Shown piece by piece: positions 18,405 to 26,356 of a stretch of DNA of 64,000 bases. Position numbers and translations under genes: made by a program. Below the pieces are notes generated by a model. It made no database searches. It had not been told where the DNA came from and saw only the letters and a list, made by a program, of their open reading frames with translations. Within the stretch, counting starts at the first letter, position 1, and the number at the start of each line of letters is the position of its first letter. The stretch is from contig JASGIS010000001.1 in NCBI GenBank assembly GCA_047601745.1, positions 2,170,001 through 2,234,000 on the forward strand. Reading direction: 5' to 3'. The DNA comes from JAKPAM01 sp047601745 (GTDB lineage: Bacteria; Pseudomonadota; Gammaproteobacteria; Burkholderiales; Burkholderiaceae_E).

Positions 18405-19472
18405 CTAAGTCAGCGCGCGAGGCAGGCCGAGGCGGCGAGCGATGGCCGCGGGTTCGGTGAGCGCGATGTCGCCGGAAGAGGTTCCGGCCGCCGTCGCGGG
18501 CTCGCGATCGCCATCGAGGGGGGCGTCGCCATCGGGGGGCGTGTCGCCATCGACGGGCGCGTCGCCGTCGGGGCCGGCGGCGATCCGCGCGCGGCGCAGC
18601 CACAGCTCGCGGCCGTCGCCGCAGCGGGCGATCAGCCGGCCGTCCTCGAATCGCAGCGATGGGGCGTCGGGGCCGGCGGTCGTGTCCGCCGGCAGGCGCC
18701 GCGATTCGAACACCTGCAGCCGCACGCCGCCGAGGTCCGACCAGGCGCCCGGGTACGGCGGCGCGACGGCGCGGATCAGGTCGTGGATGCGTTGCGCCGG
18801 CTGCGTCCAGTCGATGCGGCCGTCCTCGGGCCTGCGGCCGCCGAAATAGCTGCCGGCCGACAGGTCCTGCGGCACGCGCGGCGCGCTGCCGTCGAGCAGG
18901 CCGGGCAGCGCGCGCCACAGCGTCAGTTCGGCGGCCACGAGCACCTTGTCGAAGACCTCGCCGGCGGTGTCGTCGGGCAGGATCGGCACTTCGGACTGCG
19001 CGACGATGTCGCCGGCGTCGGGCTTGGTCACCATGTAGTGCAGCGTCGCGCCGGTGCGGGTCTCGCCGTGCAGGACGGCCCAGTTGACCGGCACGCGGCC
19101 CCGGTACCGCGGCAGCAGCGAGCCGTGCAGGTTCAGCGCGCCGCGCGGCGCGATCGCCAGCAGTCGATCGCCGAGTATCTGCCGGTAGTAGAACGAGAAC
19201 AGGAAATCGGGCGCCAGCGCCGCGACGCGCTGCCGGAAGGCCTCGCTGTTCGGGTCGTCGGCGACGACGACCGGGATGCCGTAGCTGTCGGCGGTCTGCC
19301 GAACGCTGGCGAACCAGATGTTCTCGCCGGGGGCGTCGTCGTGCGTGACGACCAGCGCGACGTCGACGCCGCCGGCCAGCAGCACTTTCAGGCAGCGCAC
19401 GCCGACGCTGTGGTACGCGAACACGACGGCGCGTGCGGGACGGCGCGCGTCGGCGGCGGAACGGGCCGTCAT
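18405..19472 (-). CDS. arnA: UDP-Ara4N formyltransferase (ArnA N-terminal domain as a separate protein)
   Basis: This 355-residue formyltransferase matches the N-terminal domain of ArnA, which formylates UDP-Ara4N with N10-formyl-THF. The catalytic Asn-His pair lies in GALNLHGSLLPRYRGR and the catalytic Asp in TKPDAGDIVAQ; FSFYYRQIL is also conserved. Near the C-terminus a Asp-Gly-Asp-x-Pro repeat of period six (18 bases, about 18507-18571) forms an acidic linker absent from the usual domain. The ATG overlaps the arnC stop (ATGA). The acidic tail may once have joined the decarboxylase or may just be repeat expansion. Confidence 0.92.
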   Translation of the reverse strand: MTARSAADARRPARAVVFAYHSVGVRCLKVLLAGGVDVALVVTHDDAPGENIWFASVRQTADSYGIPVVVADDPNSEAFRQRVAALAPDFLFSFYYRQILGDRLLAIAPRGALNLHGSLLPRYRGRVPVNWAVLHGETRTGATLHYMVTKPDAGDIVAQSEVPILPDDTAGEVFDKVLVAAELTLWRALPGLLDGSAPRVPQDLSAGSYFGGRRPEDGRIDWTQPAQRIHDLIRAVAPPYPGAWSDLGGVRLQVFESRRLPADTTAGPDAPSLRFEDGRLIARCGDGRELWLRRARIAAGPDGDAPVDGDTPPDGDAPLDGDREPATAAGTSSGDIALTEPAAIARRLGLPRALT

Positions 19473-20485
19473 TCGAGTTCTCCGCCGGGACGCGGCGGGA
19501 CGTCGGCCCGCGGCTGGCCTTCGAGCACCGCCTGCACCAGATAGCGCGGCCGTTCGCGCACCTGCTGATAGATGCGGCCGACGTACTCGCCGAGCAGGCC
19601 GATGCCGAACAGCACCATGCCCAGCAGCACGAACGCCAGCACGTCGCGGTCGAACAGCGCTGCGAGGCCGCCTTCGAGGTCGCCGGCCAGCACGCGCTTG
19701 GCCATCAGCGCGACGTAGAAAACGATCGCGCCCAGCGAGGTCGCCATGCCCAGCAGCGAGAACCACTGCAGTGGCAGCGTCGAGAACGCGGTCAGCAGGT
19801 CGAAGTTCAGGCGCAGCAGTTTGGACATCGAGTACTTCGACGTGCCCGCCGCGCGCTCGTCGAAGGCGACGGTGATCTCGACGGGATTGTGCGCGAACGT
19901 GTAGGCGAGCGCGGGGATGAAGGTCGAGATCTCGCGCGACTGCACGATCGCGTCGACGATCGGCCGGCTGTACGCGCGCAGCATGCAGCCCTGGTCGGTC
20001 ATCCTGATGCGCGTCGTGCGTTCGCGCACGTAGTTGGCCAGACGGGACGCGACGCCGCGCCACCACGAGTCGTTGCGCGCCGCCCGGATCGTGCCGACGT
20101 AGTCGTGCCCCTCGCGCATCTTGGCCAGCAGCGGCGCGATCTCTTCCGGCGGATTCTGCAGATCGGCGTCGAGCGTGACGATCCGCGAGCCGCGCACGTG
20201 CGCGAAACCGGCCATGATCGCCGCGTGCTGGCCGAAGTTGGCATGGAACAGCACGACGCGGGTGACGTCGGGGCGGCGGCGCCATGCGTCGGCCAGCAGC
20301 GCGGCCGAGCGGTCGCGGCTGCCGTCGTTGATGAACAGCACTTCGTAGGTCACGTCCAGCGCGTCGAGCGCCGGATACAGGCGCTCGAACAGCAGCGGCA
20401 GCACGGCTTCCTCGTTGAATACCGGGATGACGACCGACAGTTCGGGCGCCAGTTCGGGCGCCAGCCCGGCCGGCGGGCCGCTCAT
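19469..20485 (-). CDS. arnC: ArnC: undecaprenyl-phosphate Ara4FN transferase
   Basis: This 338-residue GT2 enzyme moves Ara4FN from UDP to undecaprenyl phosphate at the inner membrane. It has the N-terminal SVVIPVFNEE, FINDGSRDRS, the DxD-type TLDADLQNPPEE and the C-terminal pair of membrane helices (around PLQWFSLLGMATSLGAIVFY and FVLLGMVLFGIGLLGEYVGR). These are all as in E. coli ArnC. It overlaps arnB upstream and the formyltransferase gene downstream by ATGA junctions. Confidence 0.94.
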   Translation of the reverse strand: MSGPPAGLAPELAPELSVVIPVFNEEAVLPLLFERLYPALDALDVTYEVLFINDGSRDRSAALLADAWRRRPDVTRVVLFHANFGQHAAIMAGFAHVRGSRIVTLDADLQNPPEEIAPLLAKMREGHDYVGTIRAARNDSWWRGVASRLANYVRERTTRIRMTDQGCMLRAYSRPIVDAIVQSREISTFIPALAYTFAHNPVEITVAFDERAAGTSKYSMSKLLRLNFDLLTAFSTLPLQWFSLLGMATSLGAIVFYVALMAKRVLAGDLEGGLAALFDRDVLAFVLLGMVLFGIGLLGEYVGRIYQQVRERPRYLVQAVLEGQPRADVPPRPGGELE

Positions 20486-21657
20486 CGTCGCGCTCCGGCG
20501 AACACGTCGGCGACGGCGTCGCAGACGCGGTCGACGTCGTCCGCGCGCATCGCGGTGAACAGCGGCAGGGTCACCGTCTCGCGGCCGATGCGCTCGGCGT
20601 TCGGGAACCGGCCTTCGCGGCCGTCCCAGCGCGCTCGCGCCAACCGTGTCAGGTGCAGCGGCTCGTACGAGATGCCGGTGCCGATGCCCCGCTCGTGCAT
20701 CGCGGCCATGAACTGCTGGCGGCTGATCGTCAGCGCGTCGAGCGGCAACAGCGGCGCGAACATGTTCCACGAGTGGCCGGTTTCGTCGCCGGCATGGCCG
20801 CGGTGCGGCAGTTGCGCCTCGGGCCGGGCCTGCCAGCGCGCGAAGTAGCGGTCGACCAGTTCGCGGCGGCGGGCGTTGAACGCCTCGAGCCGGGCGAGCT
20901 GGTCGACGCCGACGCGGGCGTTGACGTCGGGCAGGTTGAACTTGCCGCCGGCCTCGGCCACGTCGCGGGTGCCGTCGGGCAGCCGCTGGATGCCATGGAA
21001 GCGCCACCGCTCGGCCAGGCGCGCCTCGGCCTCGTCGTTGACGATCAGCGCGCCGCCTTCGATCGACGTCATGTTCTTGTTCGGATGGAAGCTGAAGCAG
21101 ACCAGATCGCCGAAGCTGCCGATCCGCCGGCCGCGCCACGACGAACCGATCGCCAGCGCCGCATCCTCGATCACGCGCAGTTGGTGGCGCCGTGCCAGGT
21201 CGTAGAGCCGGTCCATGTCGCAGGGCAGCCCGGCGAAGTGGGTCGGCAGGATGGCCCGGGTACGGGGCGTGATCGCGCGTTCGGCCTGGTCCAGGTCGAT
21301 GTTGCGCGTCGACAGCTCGCAGTCGACGAACACCGGCGTCGCGCCGACGCGCTCGATCATGTTGACCGACGCGAAGAAGCTCATCGCCGACGTGATGACC
21401 TCGTCGCCGGGGCCGATCCCGGCGATCCGCAGCGCGACCTCCAGCGCGGCGGTCGCCGAGTTCATCACGCGGGCGGTGCGGCCGCCGTGGAACGCGGACA
21501 GATCGGCTTCGAAGCGCTGGACCCACGGGCCGCTGGCGACCCAGCGGCTGCGCAGCACGTCGGCGACGCCGCTGATCGTCGACTCATCGAATTCGGGTTG
21601 GGCGAAAGGCAGGAAAGGGGGGACGACAGGGGAGGGGGAGGCTGGTGTGACGCTCAC
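20482..21657 (-). CDS. arnB: ArnB: UDP-4-amino-4-deoxy-L-arabinose aminotransferase
   Basis: This 391-residue PLP enzyme of the DegT/DnrJ/EryC1 class transaminates UDP-4-keto-pentose with glutamate. The PLP lysine is in FSFHPNKNMTSIEGG. The segments PTHFAGLPCDMD and EDAALAIGSSWRGRRIG are typical of ArnB. The GTG at 21657 is favoured: AAGGA lies 5 bases upstream and the length then fits (E. coli about 380). Frames further upstream read basic, unlike-protein sequence. It is the first gene of the arn operon; no arnT, arnE or arnF is found in the window. Confidence 0.93.
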   Translation of the reverse strand: MSVTPASPSPVVPPFLPFAQPEFDESTISGVADVLRSRWVASGPWVQRFEADLSAFHGGRTARVMNSATAALEVALRIAGIGPGDEVITSAMSFFASVNMIERVGATPVFVDCELSTRNIDLDQAERAITPRTRAILPTHFAGLPCDMDRLYDLARRHQLRVIEDAALAIGSSWRGRRIGSFGDLVCFSFHPNKNMTSIEGGALIVNDEAEARLAERWRFHGIQRLPDGTRDVAEAGGKFNLPDVNARVGVDQLARLEAFNARRRELVDRYFARWQARPEAQLPHRGHAGDETGHSWNMFAPLLPLDALTISRQQFMAAMHERGIGTGISYEPLHLTRLARARWDGREGRFPNAERIGRETVTLPLFTAMRADDVDRVCDAVADVFAGARR

Positions 21658-22154
21658 AACGATCCTTGCAGGGCGGGAGCGCCGAACTCTCGTACCGCCG
21701 CGGCGGCGCGAGGGTTCGACGGGAGTCCAATGCACGACATTAGTAGAAAAAGCGTGGATTTTTCGTTGTCGACGAGACGATCCGTCGATGGGAGCCGGCG
21801 GCGCGCATCGGGCTTGCGGCATGCCGTCGTGGCGCCGCCGCGGGCACCTCGACGGGCGTCACCGCAGGCTCGGCATCGCGGACTCGTCCCGGGTGAACGC
21901 GGCAGACCGCATAACGGTGTACACGAAATGCCCGGGAATGGGTCGGAGCGCCGAGGGGGCGTTGCCGGGCGGCAGGGCGCCCGGCGACATTCGAGCGAGG
22001 CCGGCCCGACCCGTCCGGTCGGCCGGACGGCTGGACGCCGGATGCCGGATGCCGGATGCCGGACGCCGGACGCCGGACGCCGGACGCCGGACGCCGGGTG
22101 TCGGGTGCCGGGTGCCGGATGCCGGTCGGTCCGGGATTCGGCCAGGGAGACCCG
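21658..22154 (-). other. Intergenic region between cytX-like gene and arnB
   Basis: These 497 bases lie between the end of the permease gene and the arnB start, both on the minus strand. They should contain the arn promoter. A locally AT-rich patch near 21738-21775 (around TAGTAGAAAAAGCG) is the most promoter-like part, but no clear hexamer pair is claimed. A 13-unit 7-base tandem array occupies 22033-22123. No PmrA-like operator was recognised and no gene is supported. Confidence 0.5.
22033..22123. repeat. 7-bp tandem repeat (GGAYGCC), 13 units
   Basis: Thirteen contiguous units of GGACGCC, GGATGCC, GGGTGCC or GGGTGTC run without a break. Variants are grouped, as expected from local slippage and duplication. 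The array is 31 bases downstream of the permease stop codon and outside any supported gene. Confidence 0.92.
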
Positions 22155-23459
22155 CTACGCGGCGATCGTGCCGGCGCGGCCGGCCGGCGAGCGGATCAGG
22201 CTCGCCAGCACGAAGGTCGCCGCCAGCGTGGGCAGCGCCGCTCCCCAGTCGGGCGCCCACTGCGGTGCCAGGTGATACAGCGCGATGCCTGCGACCCAGA
22301 TCGCGACGGCCGACGGATCGACGCGCGGCGAGCGTGCCAGCCGCCGCCGCACGTCGCCGCCGAGCCCGAGGCGGCCGAGGATGACGCCGTACAGCGGCAC
22401 GAAGACCGAACTCAAGGTCAGCAGGAAGGGTTCGAGGCTGTGCATCGGCAGGAACAGCGCGAGCACCGTGCAGGCGATCGCCAGCGTGATGCCCCAGCGC
22501 CGGATGCTCCAGCGCGGCTGCAGGCTGTGCGCGCTGACCGAACCCGAGTAGGCATCGCCGTACGCGTTGTCGACCTCGTCGACCAGCAGCAGACTCAGCG
22601 CGATCAGGCCGCCCTGGGCCAGCAGCAGCGCGCTGACCAGGTCGGCGCTGGGCAGCGTCAGCGCGACCATCACGCCGAGCAGGTAGCACCAGATGTTGGC
22701 GATCGCGTAGCCGGTCCACGTGCCGGTCAGCGCGTCGCCGGCGCGGCGGCCGTGGCGCGCGAAATCGGCGACCAGCGGCAGCCACGATACCGGCATCGCG
22801 ATGACCAGGTCCAGCGCCGGCAGCACGCCCATGCCCCCCTGGCCCGGCCGGTGCCACAGCGCCGACAGGCCGATCTGCTGCGCGCGGTCGAAGAAGTGCC
22901 AGCTCAGCCACAGCAGCGACAGCACGACCAGCGGCAGCACCGCGCGGCTGATCAGACGCCGCACGAGACGGGTCATCGATCCGCTGAGCAGCATGACGAC
23001 GACCGCGCCCCAGAAGACCGTCAGCGCGATCGTCCAGCCGTCGGCGGCGAGCCATCCGGCCTGCCGCCCGATCGCCAGACTGCTGTCGCGCATCACGACC
23101 AGCTCGAACGTGGTCCAGCCGATCAACTGCACGATGTTCAACACGATCGGCAATCGCGCGAAGGCGCTGCCGTAGGTCGCGTGCATCAGTCCGGCGCTGG
23201 TCAGACCGCTGTCGCAGCCGATGCGGGCCGTCCAGGCCAGCAGTCCGGCGCCGATCACCGATCCGCCGACGATCGCCAGCAGCGCTTCGGACAGGCCGAG
23301 CGCGGGCATCAGGAACGAACCGACCTGCATCACCAGCAGGCCGACGCCCAGGCTGAACCATAGCGATGCGTGGTTGCGCCACCCGAACGTGCGTTCCGCG
23401 TCGGGCAGCGGCTGCAACGCGTGGTTCACGGGCGAAGGGGCGGACGGTGAAGACGACAT
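22155..23459 (-). CDS. NCS1-family nucleobase permease, CytX-like
   Basis: This 434-residue membrane protein has about twelve hydrophobic segments. It shows NCS1 family features: RTFGWRNHASLWFSLGVGLLV near the start, MPVSWLPLVADFARHGR in the middle, and FLLTLSSVFVPLYGVILGRLG near the end. The SWLPLVADF segment favours the CytX group (putative hydroxymethylpyrimidine transporters) over CodB cytosine permeases. CytX genes are often under TPP riboswitch control, but no such element was found upstream. It is transcribed away from the DUF937 gene across a 193-base gap. The substrate is inferred to be a pyrimidine or related base. Confidence 0.83.
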   Translation of the reverse strand: MSSSPSAPSPVNHALQPLPDAERTFGWRNHASLWFSLGVGLLVMQVGSFLMPALGLSEALLAIVGGSVIGAGLLAWTARIGCDSGLTSAGLMHATYGSAFARLPIVLNIVQLIGWTTFELVVMRDSSLAIGRQAGWLAADGWTIALTVFWGAVVVMLLSGSMTRLVRRLISRAVLPLVVLSLLWLSWHFFDRAQQIGLSALWHRPGQGGMGVLPALDLVIAMPVSWLPLVADFARHGRRAGDALTGTWTGYAIANIWCYLLGVMVALTLPSADLVSALLLAQGGLIALSLLLVDEVDNAYGDAYSGSVSAHSLQPRWSIRRWGITLAIACTVLALFLPMHSLEPFLLTLSSVFVPLYGVILGRLGLGGDVRRRLARSPRVDPSAVAIWVAGIALYHLAPQWAPDWGAALPTLAATFVLASLIRSPAGRAGTIAA

Positions 23460-23652
23460 GGGCGGATCCTGCAAGGTAACGTGTCCATGCTCGCCATTAT
23501 CATGATGTCGGTAGGAATTCCAGTTTGTTCCACAGGGGGTCTGACGAAATTGCTTCAATGTTTGATCATTGTGTCCCTTAGTCGGTAATGGCCGACCGGA
23601 AATCCCGCGCCGTTCCGGCGCATCGACGATCCCTGACTGCAAGGACGTGCTC

Positions 23653-24552
23653 GTGCCGTCGAACCTGATCGACTCGGTGTGTACGGTGTTGCCGCCCGAA
23701 ATGATCACCGCCGCCGCCGCCCTGCTGGGCGAGCGCGAGGAGCCCGTCCGCCGGTCGATCGCCGCCTTCCTGCCGGTGGCGATCGCCGCGTTCAGCGGGC
23801 ATGCGCATCGGCCCGGGCAGCGCGATCGTTTCCATGCCGACGTCACCGGAGAGCGCGTCGATCTGCAGTGGATCGCGCCGGGGCCGTCGGCGGAAGCGCA
23901 GCAGCGGTTGCCGTCGGCGTTGCGCGCCGGACGTCAGGCCGGGATCACGCTGTTCGGCGAACAGCGCGAGCAGGCGGCTCGCGCGCTGGCGGCGTCGACG
24001 GATATCGGCCCCTCCAGCGCGGCGGTGCTGATCGATCTGTCGCTCGCCTTCGCGCTCAGTCAACTCAAGCGCATCGCGTTCGAAGCCCGTCTCGATGCGC
24101 AGCAGCTCGGCCGGATGCTGGCCTCGCAGTACGAGGCACTGGCGACACGGACCGATCCGTCGCTAGTCGAAGGGCTCGGCCATCCCTCGGTCGCGGCGTG
24201 GTTATCGGCACGCGGCGCCGACAGCGCGACCTGTCATCCGATGGCGCCCGATGCGTTGGCAAGACGGCAATCACGGCTTCAATTGTCATTCACTGCGCGA
24301 CAGTTGTTGCTCGCCGTCTTGATCGTGTCGATCGGTGCCATGATCCTGGGCTCGATCTCACCTTTTCGGGAAGGTCTGCGCCGCTTCGAGGCCGCGCGTG
24401 GCGTCCATCGCCATGCGACGCCGACGCGCGAGGGCCCGAGTCGGCACGGCTTCGATTCGCGTGCTGTCCGATCGCGTCTTGCTCAGGGCCGAATCCTTTC
24501 ATCGTACGAACGTCCAGGTCGCGTATCGACGTTCAGCCTGAACGACGGCTAG
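23653..24552 (+). CDS. DUF937-domain protein with one membrane segment
   Basis: This protein of 299 residues contains a DUF937-like N-terminal domain: NLIDSVCTVLPPEMI, then AAALLGEREEPVRRSIAAFLPVAI, the pattern typical of that helical repeat family. A single hydrophobic helix (LLLAVLIVSIGAMILG) lies near residue 220-235 and is followed by a basic tail of about 60 residues. GTG at 23653 is chosen because AAGG lies 8 bases upstream and it begins right at the domain; a longer reading from 23569 is possible. Other DUF937 proteins of this layout carry a C-terminal OmpA domain, which is absent. Its role is unknown. Confidence 0.72.
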   Translation: MPSNLIDSVCTVLPPEMITAAAALLGEREEPVRRSIAAFLPVAIAAFSGHAHRPGQRDRFHADVTGERVDLQWIAPGPSAEAQQRLPSALRAGRQAGITLFGEQREQAARALAASTDIGPSSAAVLIDLSLAFALSQLKRIAFEARLDAQQLGRMLASQYEALATRTDPSLVEGLGHPSVAAWLSARGADSATCHPMAPDALARRQSRLQLSFTARQLLLAVLIVSIGAMILGSISPFREGLRRFEAARGVHRHATPTREGPSRHGFDSRAVRSRLAQGRILSSYERPGRVSTFSLNDG

Positions 24553-24951
24553 CGCATCGTCTGTTGATACGATAACGAAGAGCGGGGCCTTATCCAATCG
24601 GGGGTCGATGAAGGTGATTCATCGTTGGAAAATGCTCGTTCGCCGATATCCGGTTCGCCACGATCATCGCTAAGCGTTCCGAAGGGTCGGTATCAGAGAC
24701 GATTGCCGATGACCAGTAATCCATCAGTCCGACTATTCAGCCGGCCGTCCGTTGACGAAAATGTAGGTCGTCATACAAGTGTCGGCTTTTTTGTCGATGC
24801 TTGTAGCAAAATCCCGCTATCGTTCACGGAGAGGCCTGCACGAGCAGACGAATCGGCGCCTGATTGCGCCCCACGGCCCGACCGCGCCGTCCGCGAACCG
24901 GTCTGCAAGACCCAACAGTTTTCTCTTCTGACCTGACCGTTTCTCGAAACC
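24553..24951 (+). other. Intergenic region, lower GC, no supported gene
   Basis: These 399 bases are visibly less GC-rich than their surroundings. A 103-codon ORF with a TTG start (24625-24936) has no recognisable domain and is not called. The region may represent recently acquired or decayed DNA, and holds a candidate promoter for the next gene. Confidence 0.5.
24752..24779 (+). promoter_or_regulatory. Candidate sigma-70 promoter for the 24952 gene
   Basis: TTGACG (24752-24757) is followed after 16 bases by TACAAG (24774-24779). These match the -35 consensus at five of six positions and the -10 consensus at four of six. Transcription would start near 24787 and leave a leader of about 165 bases. 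This is a pattern match only. Confidence 0.3.
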
Positions 24952-25482
24952 ATGACAAAACTGGCACGAGCTATTTCGCCTGGTCGGTTCGGTGACGATG
25001 TCCACGACATCGATCGCAGGGCCCGATACCTGGCCTATCGACGCGCGTTATCCGTCCCGCTGGCCAACAGCGTGGCCTTCCGCTCCGGCGAAGCGATCAT
25101 CGAGATCGATCCGTCGTCGAGTCCGCGCGGGACGTCGATCACCGATCTGCACCTGAATCTCCGGTTGCGGGCGCCCGGGACCTTGTGCCAGGGCGAACTG
25201 GTGTGTTCATGGTCCGATCTGCACAATTTCGCGCGCGCGCTCGGTGCGCTCGAAACGCAGCGGCTGAACCAGGCGCGCCTGGTCAGCATCGATCGCGGAC
25301 CGTCGGTGCTCGAGATCTCCCGGCGCGAGCCGCCGGTCGGCTACTGGCTGTCGATGCGCGTCGGCCAGCACGATCCGCGCGCGCTGATGGTCGTCCAGCA
25401 CTGGGCGATCTCGCCGCGGGAACTGTCCGAACTCAAGACCTGGGCCGAGAGCACCTGCCCGTCCGAAGCGCACGCGCTCTGA
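24952..25482 (+). CDS. Protein of unknown function, 176 residues
   Basis: No family is recognised with confidence. The protein is soluble and of mixed alpha/beta character: an Arg-rich N-terminus, a beta-rich middle (SVAFRSGEAIIEIDPSSS and HLNLRLRAPG), then a helix with SDLHNFARALGALE. The layout of a beta sandwich followed by a helix starting near a Trp resembles small immunity-like proteins of the WapI type, but this is a loose resemblance. It has no strong Shine-Dalgarno sequence. Codon use is GC-rich like neighbouring genes, which supports real coding. It converges on the livF gene. Confidence 0.6.
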   Translation: MTKLARAISPGRFGDDVHDIDRRARYLAYRRALSVPLANSVAFRSGEAIIEIDPSSSPRGTSITDLHLNLRLRAPGTLCQGELVCSWSDLHNFARALGALETQRLNQARLVSIDRGPSVLEISRREPPVGYWLSMRVGQHDPRALMVVQHWAISPRELSELKTWAESTCPSEAHAL

Positions 25483-25507
25483 TCGGATTCAAGAACGCCG
25501 CTCGATC

Positions 25508-25528
25508 GGCGCGCGCCCGCCGCGCGCC
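25508..25528. terminator. GC-rich hairpin between convergent genes
   Basis: GGCGCGCG and CGCGCGCC form an 8-bp stem with a 5-base loop, 26 bases after the end of the 24952 gene and before the convergent livF end. There is no T-run, so termination here would depend on structure or Rho. The assignment is tentative. Confidence 0.35.
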
Positions 25529-25606
25529 GGCGGCCCGCTCAGTGACTTGATCGCCACTCGATCGCCGCCGAGCCCCTAGGCGTTCCGCGGTCCGCAGCCC
25601 GAAGCC

Positions 25607-26356
25607 TCATTCACCCGGCTCGACCTTCGAGTGGACAGACCCGAGACCCAGATAGGCCTCGATGATCCGCGGGTCGCGTTCCAGCGTCCGCGCCTCGCCC
25701 GACAACACGACCTCGCCCATCTCGAGCACGTACGCGTGATCGGCGATGCGCAACGCGGCCCGGGCGTTCTGCTCGACCAGCAGGACCGATACGCCCTGGC
25801 CGCGCAGCGACGCGACGATCTGCAGGACCTCGCGCACGATCAACGGCGCCAGCCCCAGCGAGGGTTCGTCGAGCATCAGCAGCCGGGGCCGCGACATCAG
25901 CGCGCGGCCGATCGCCAGCATCTGTCGTTCGCCGCCGGACAGCGTCGCCGCCATCTGCGCGCGCCGCTCGCGCAGCCGCGGAAAGATGCCGAACACCTCG
26001 TCCATCCGCTGCGCCTGGTCGCGCACGCCGCGCCGCCACTGCACGAAGCCGCCCAGCAGCAGGTTGTCCTCGACCGACATCTCGCCGAACAGCTCGCGCT
26101 TCTCGGGCACCAGCGCGACGCCGCGCGAGACCATCGCCTCGACGGTCGGGCGCCGCACCGGCTCGCCGGCCAGCGCGATCGCGCCTCGCGACGGCAGCAG
26201 GCCCATCAACGCGCCCAGCAGCGTCGTCTTGCCGGCGCCGTTCGGGCCGATCACCGTGACGATCTGTCCGGGCTCGATCCGCAGCGAGACCTGGTGGACG
26301 GCCTCGACGCTGCCGTAGGCGACGCTCAGGCGTTCGACATCGAGCAATCGCGTCAT
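25607..26356 (-). CDS. livF: HAAT importer no. 1 ATP-binding protein LivF
   Basis: This 249-residue ABC ATPase has Walker A GPNGAGKT at residues 37-44, signature LSGGERQML and Walker B LLMLDEPSLGLAP, the typical LivF ending of Walker B. Its ATG overlaps the stop of the LivM-LivG fusion gene (ATGA). It completes an importer with LivH, LivM-LivG and LivK from the same operon. The substrate may be a branched-chain amino acid, an amide or an aromatic acid; the sequence does not decide. Confidence 0.93.
   Translation of the reverse strand: MTRLLDVERLSVAYGSVEAVHQVSLRIEPGQIVTVIGPNGAGKTTLLGALMGLLPSRGAIALAGEPVRRPTVEAMVSRGVALVPEKRELFGEMSVEDNLLLGGFVQWRRGVRDQAQRMDEVFGIFPRLRERRAQMAATLSGGERQMLAIGRALMSRPRLLMLDEPSLGLAPLIVREVLQIVASLRGQGVSVLLVEQNARAALRIADHAYVLEMGEVVLSGEARTLERDPRIIEAYLGLGSVHSKVEPGE

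Noticed and set aside
22033..22123. CRISPR-like array
   Set aside because: The units are 7 bp and contiguous, without spacers; it is a simple tandem repeat.
23460..23652. TPP riboswitch upstream of the CytX-like permease
   Set aside because: The conserved CUGAGA and ACCUGAUCUGG-type THI-box segments were not found on the minus strand upstream of 23459.
24625..24936. A 103-codon ORF with TTG start
   Set aside because: It has no Shine-Dalgarno sequence, no domain and an odd composition; a non-coding, lower-GC stretch is more likely.
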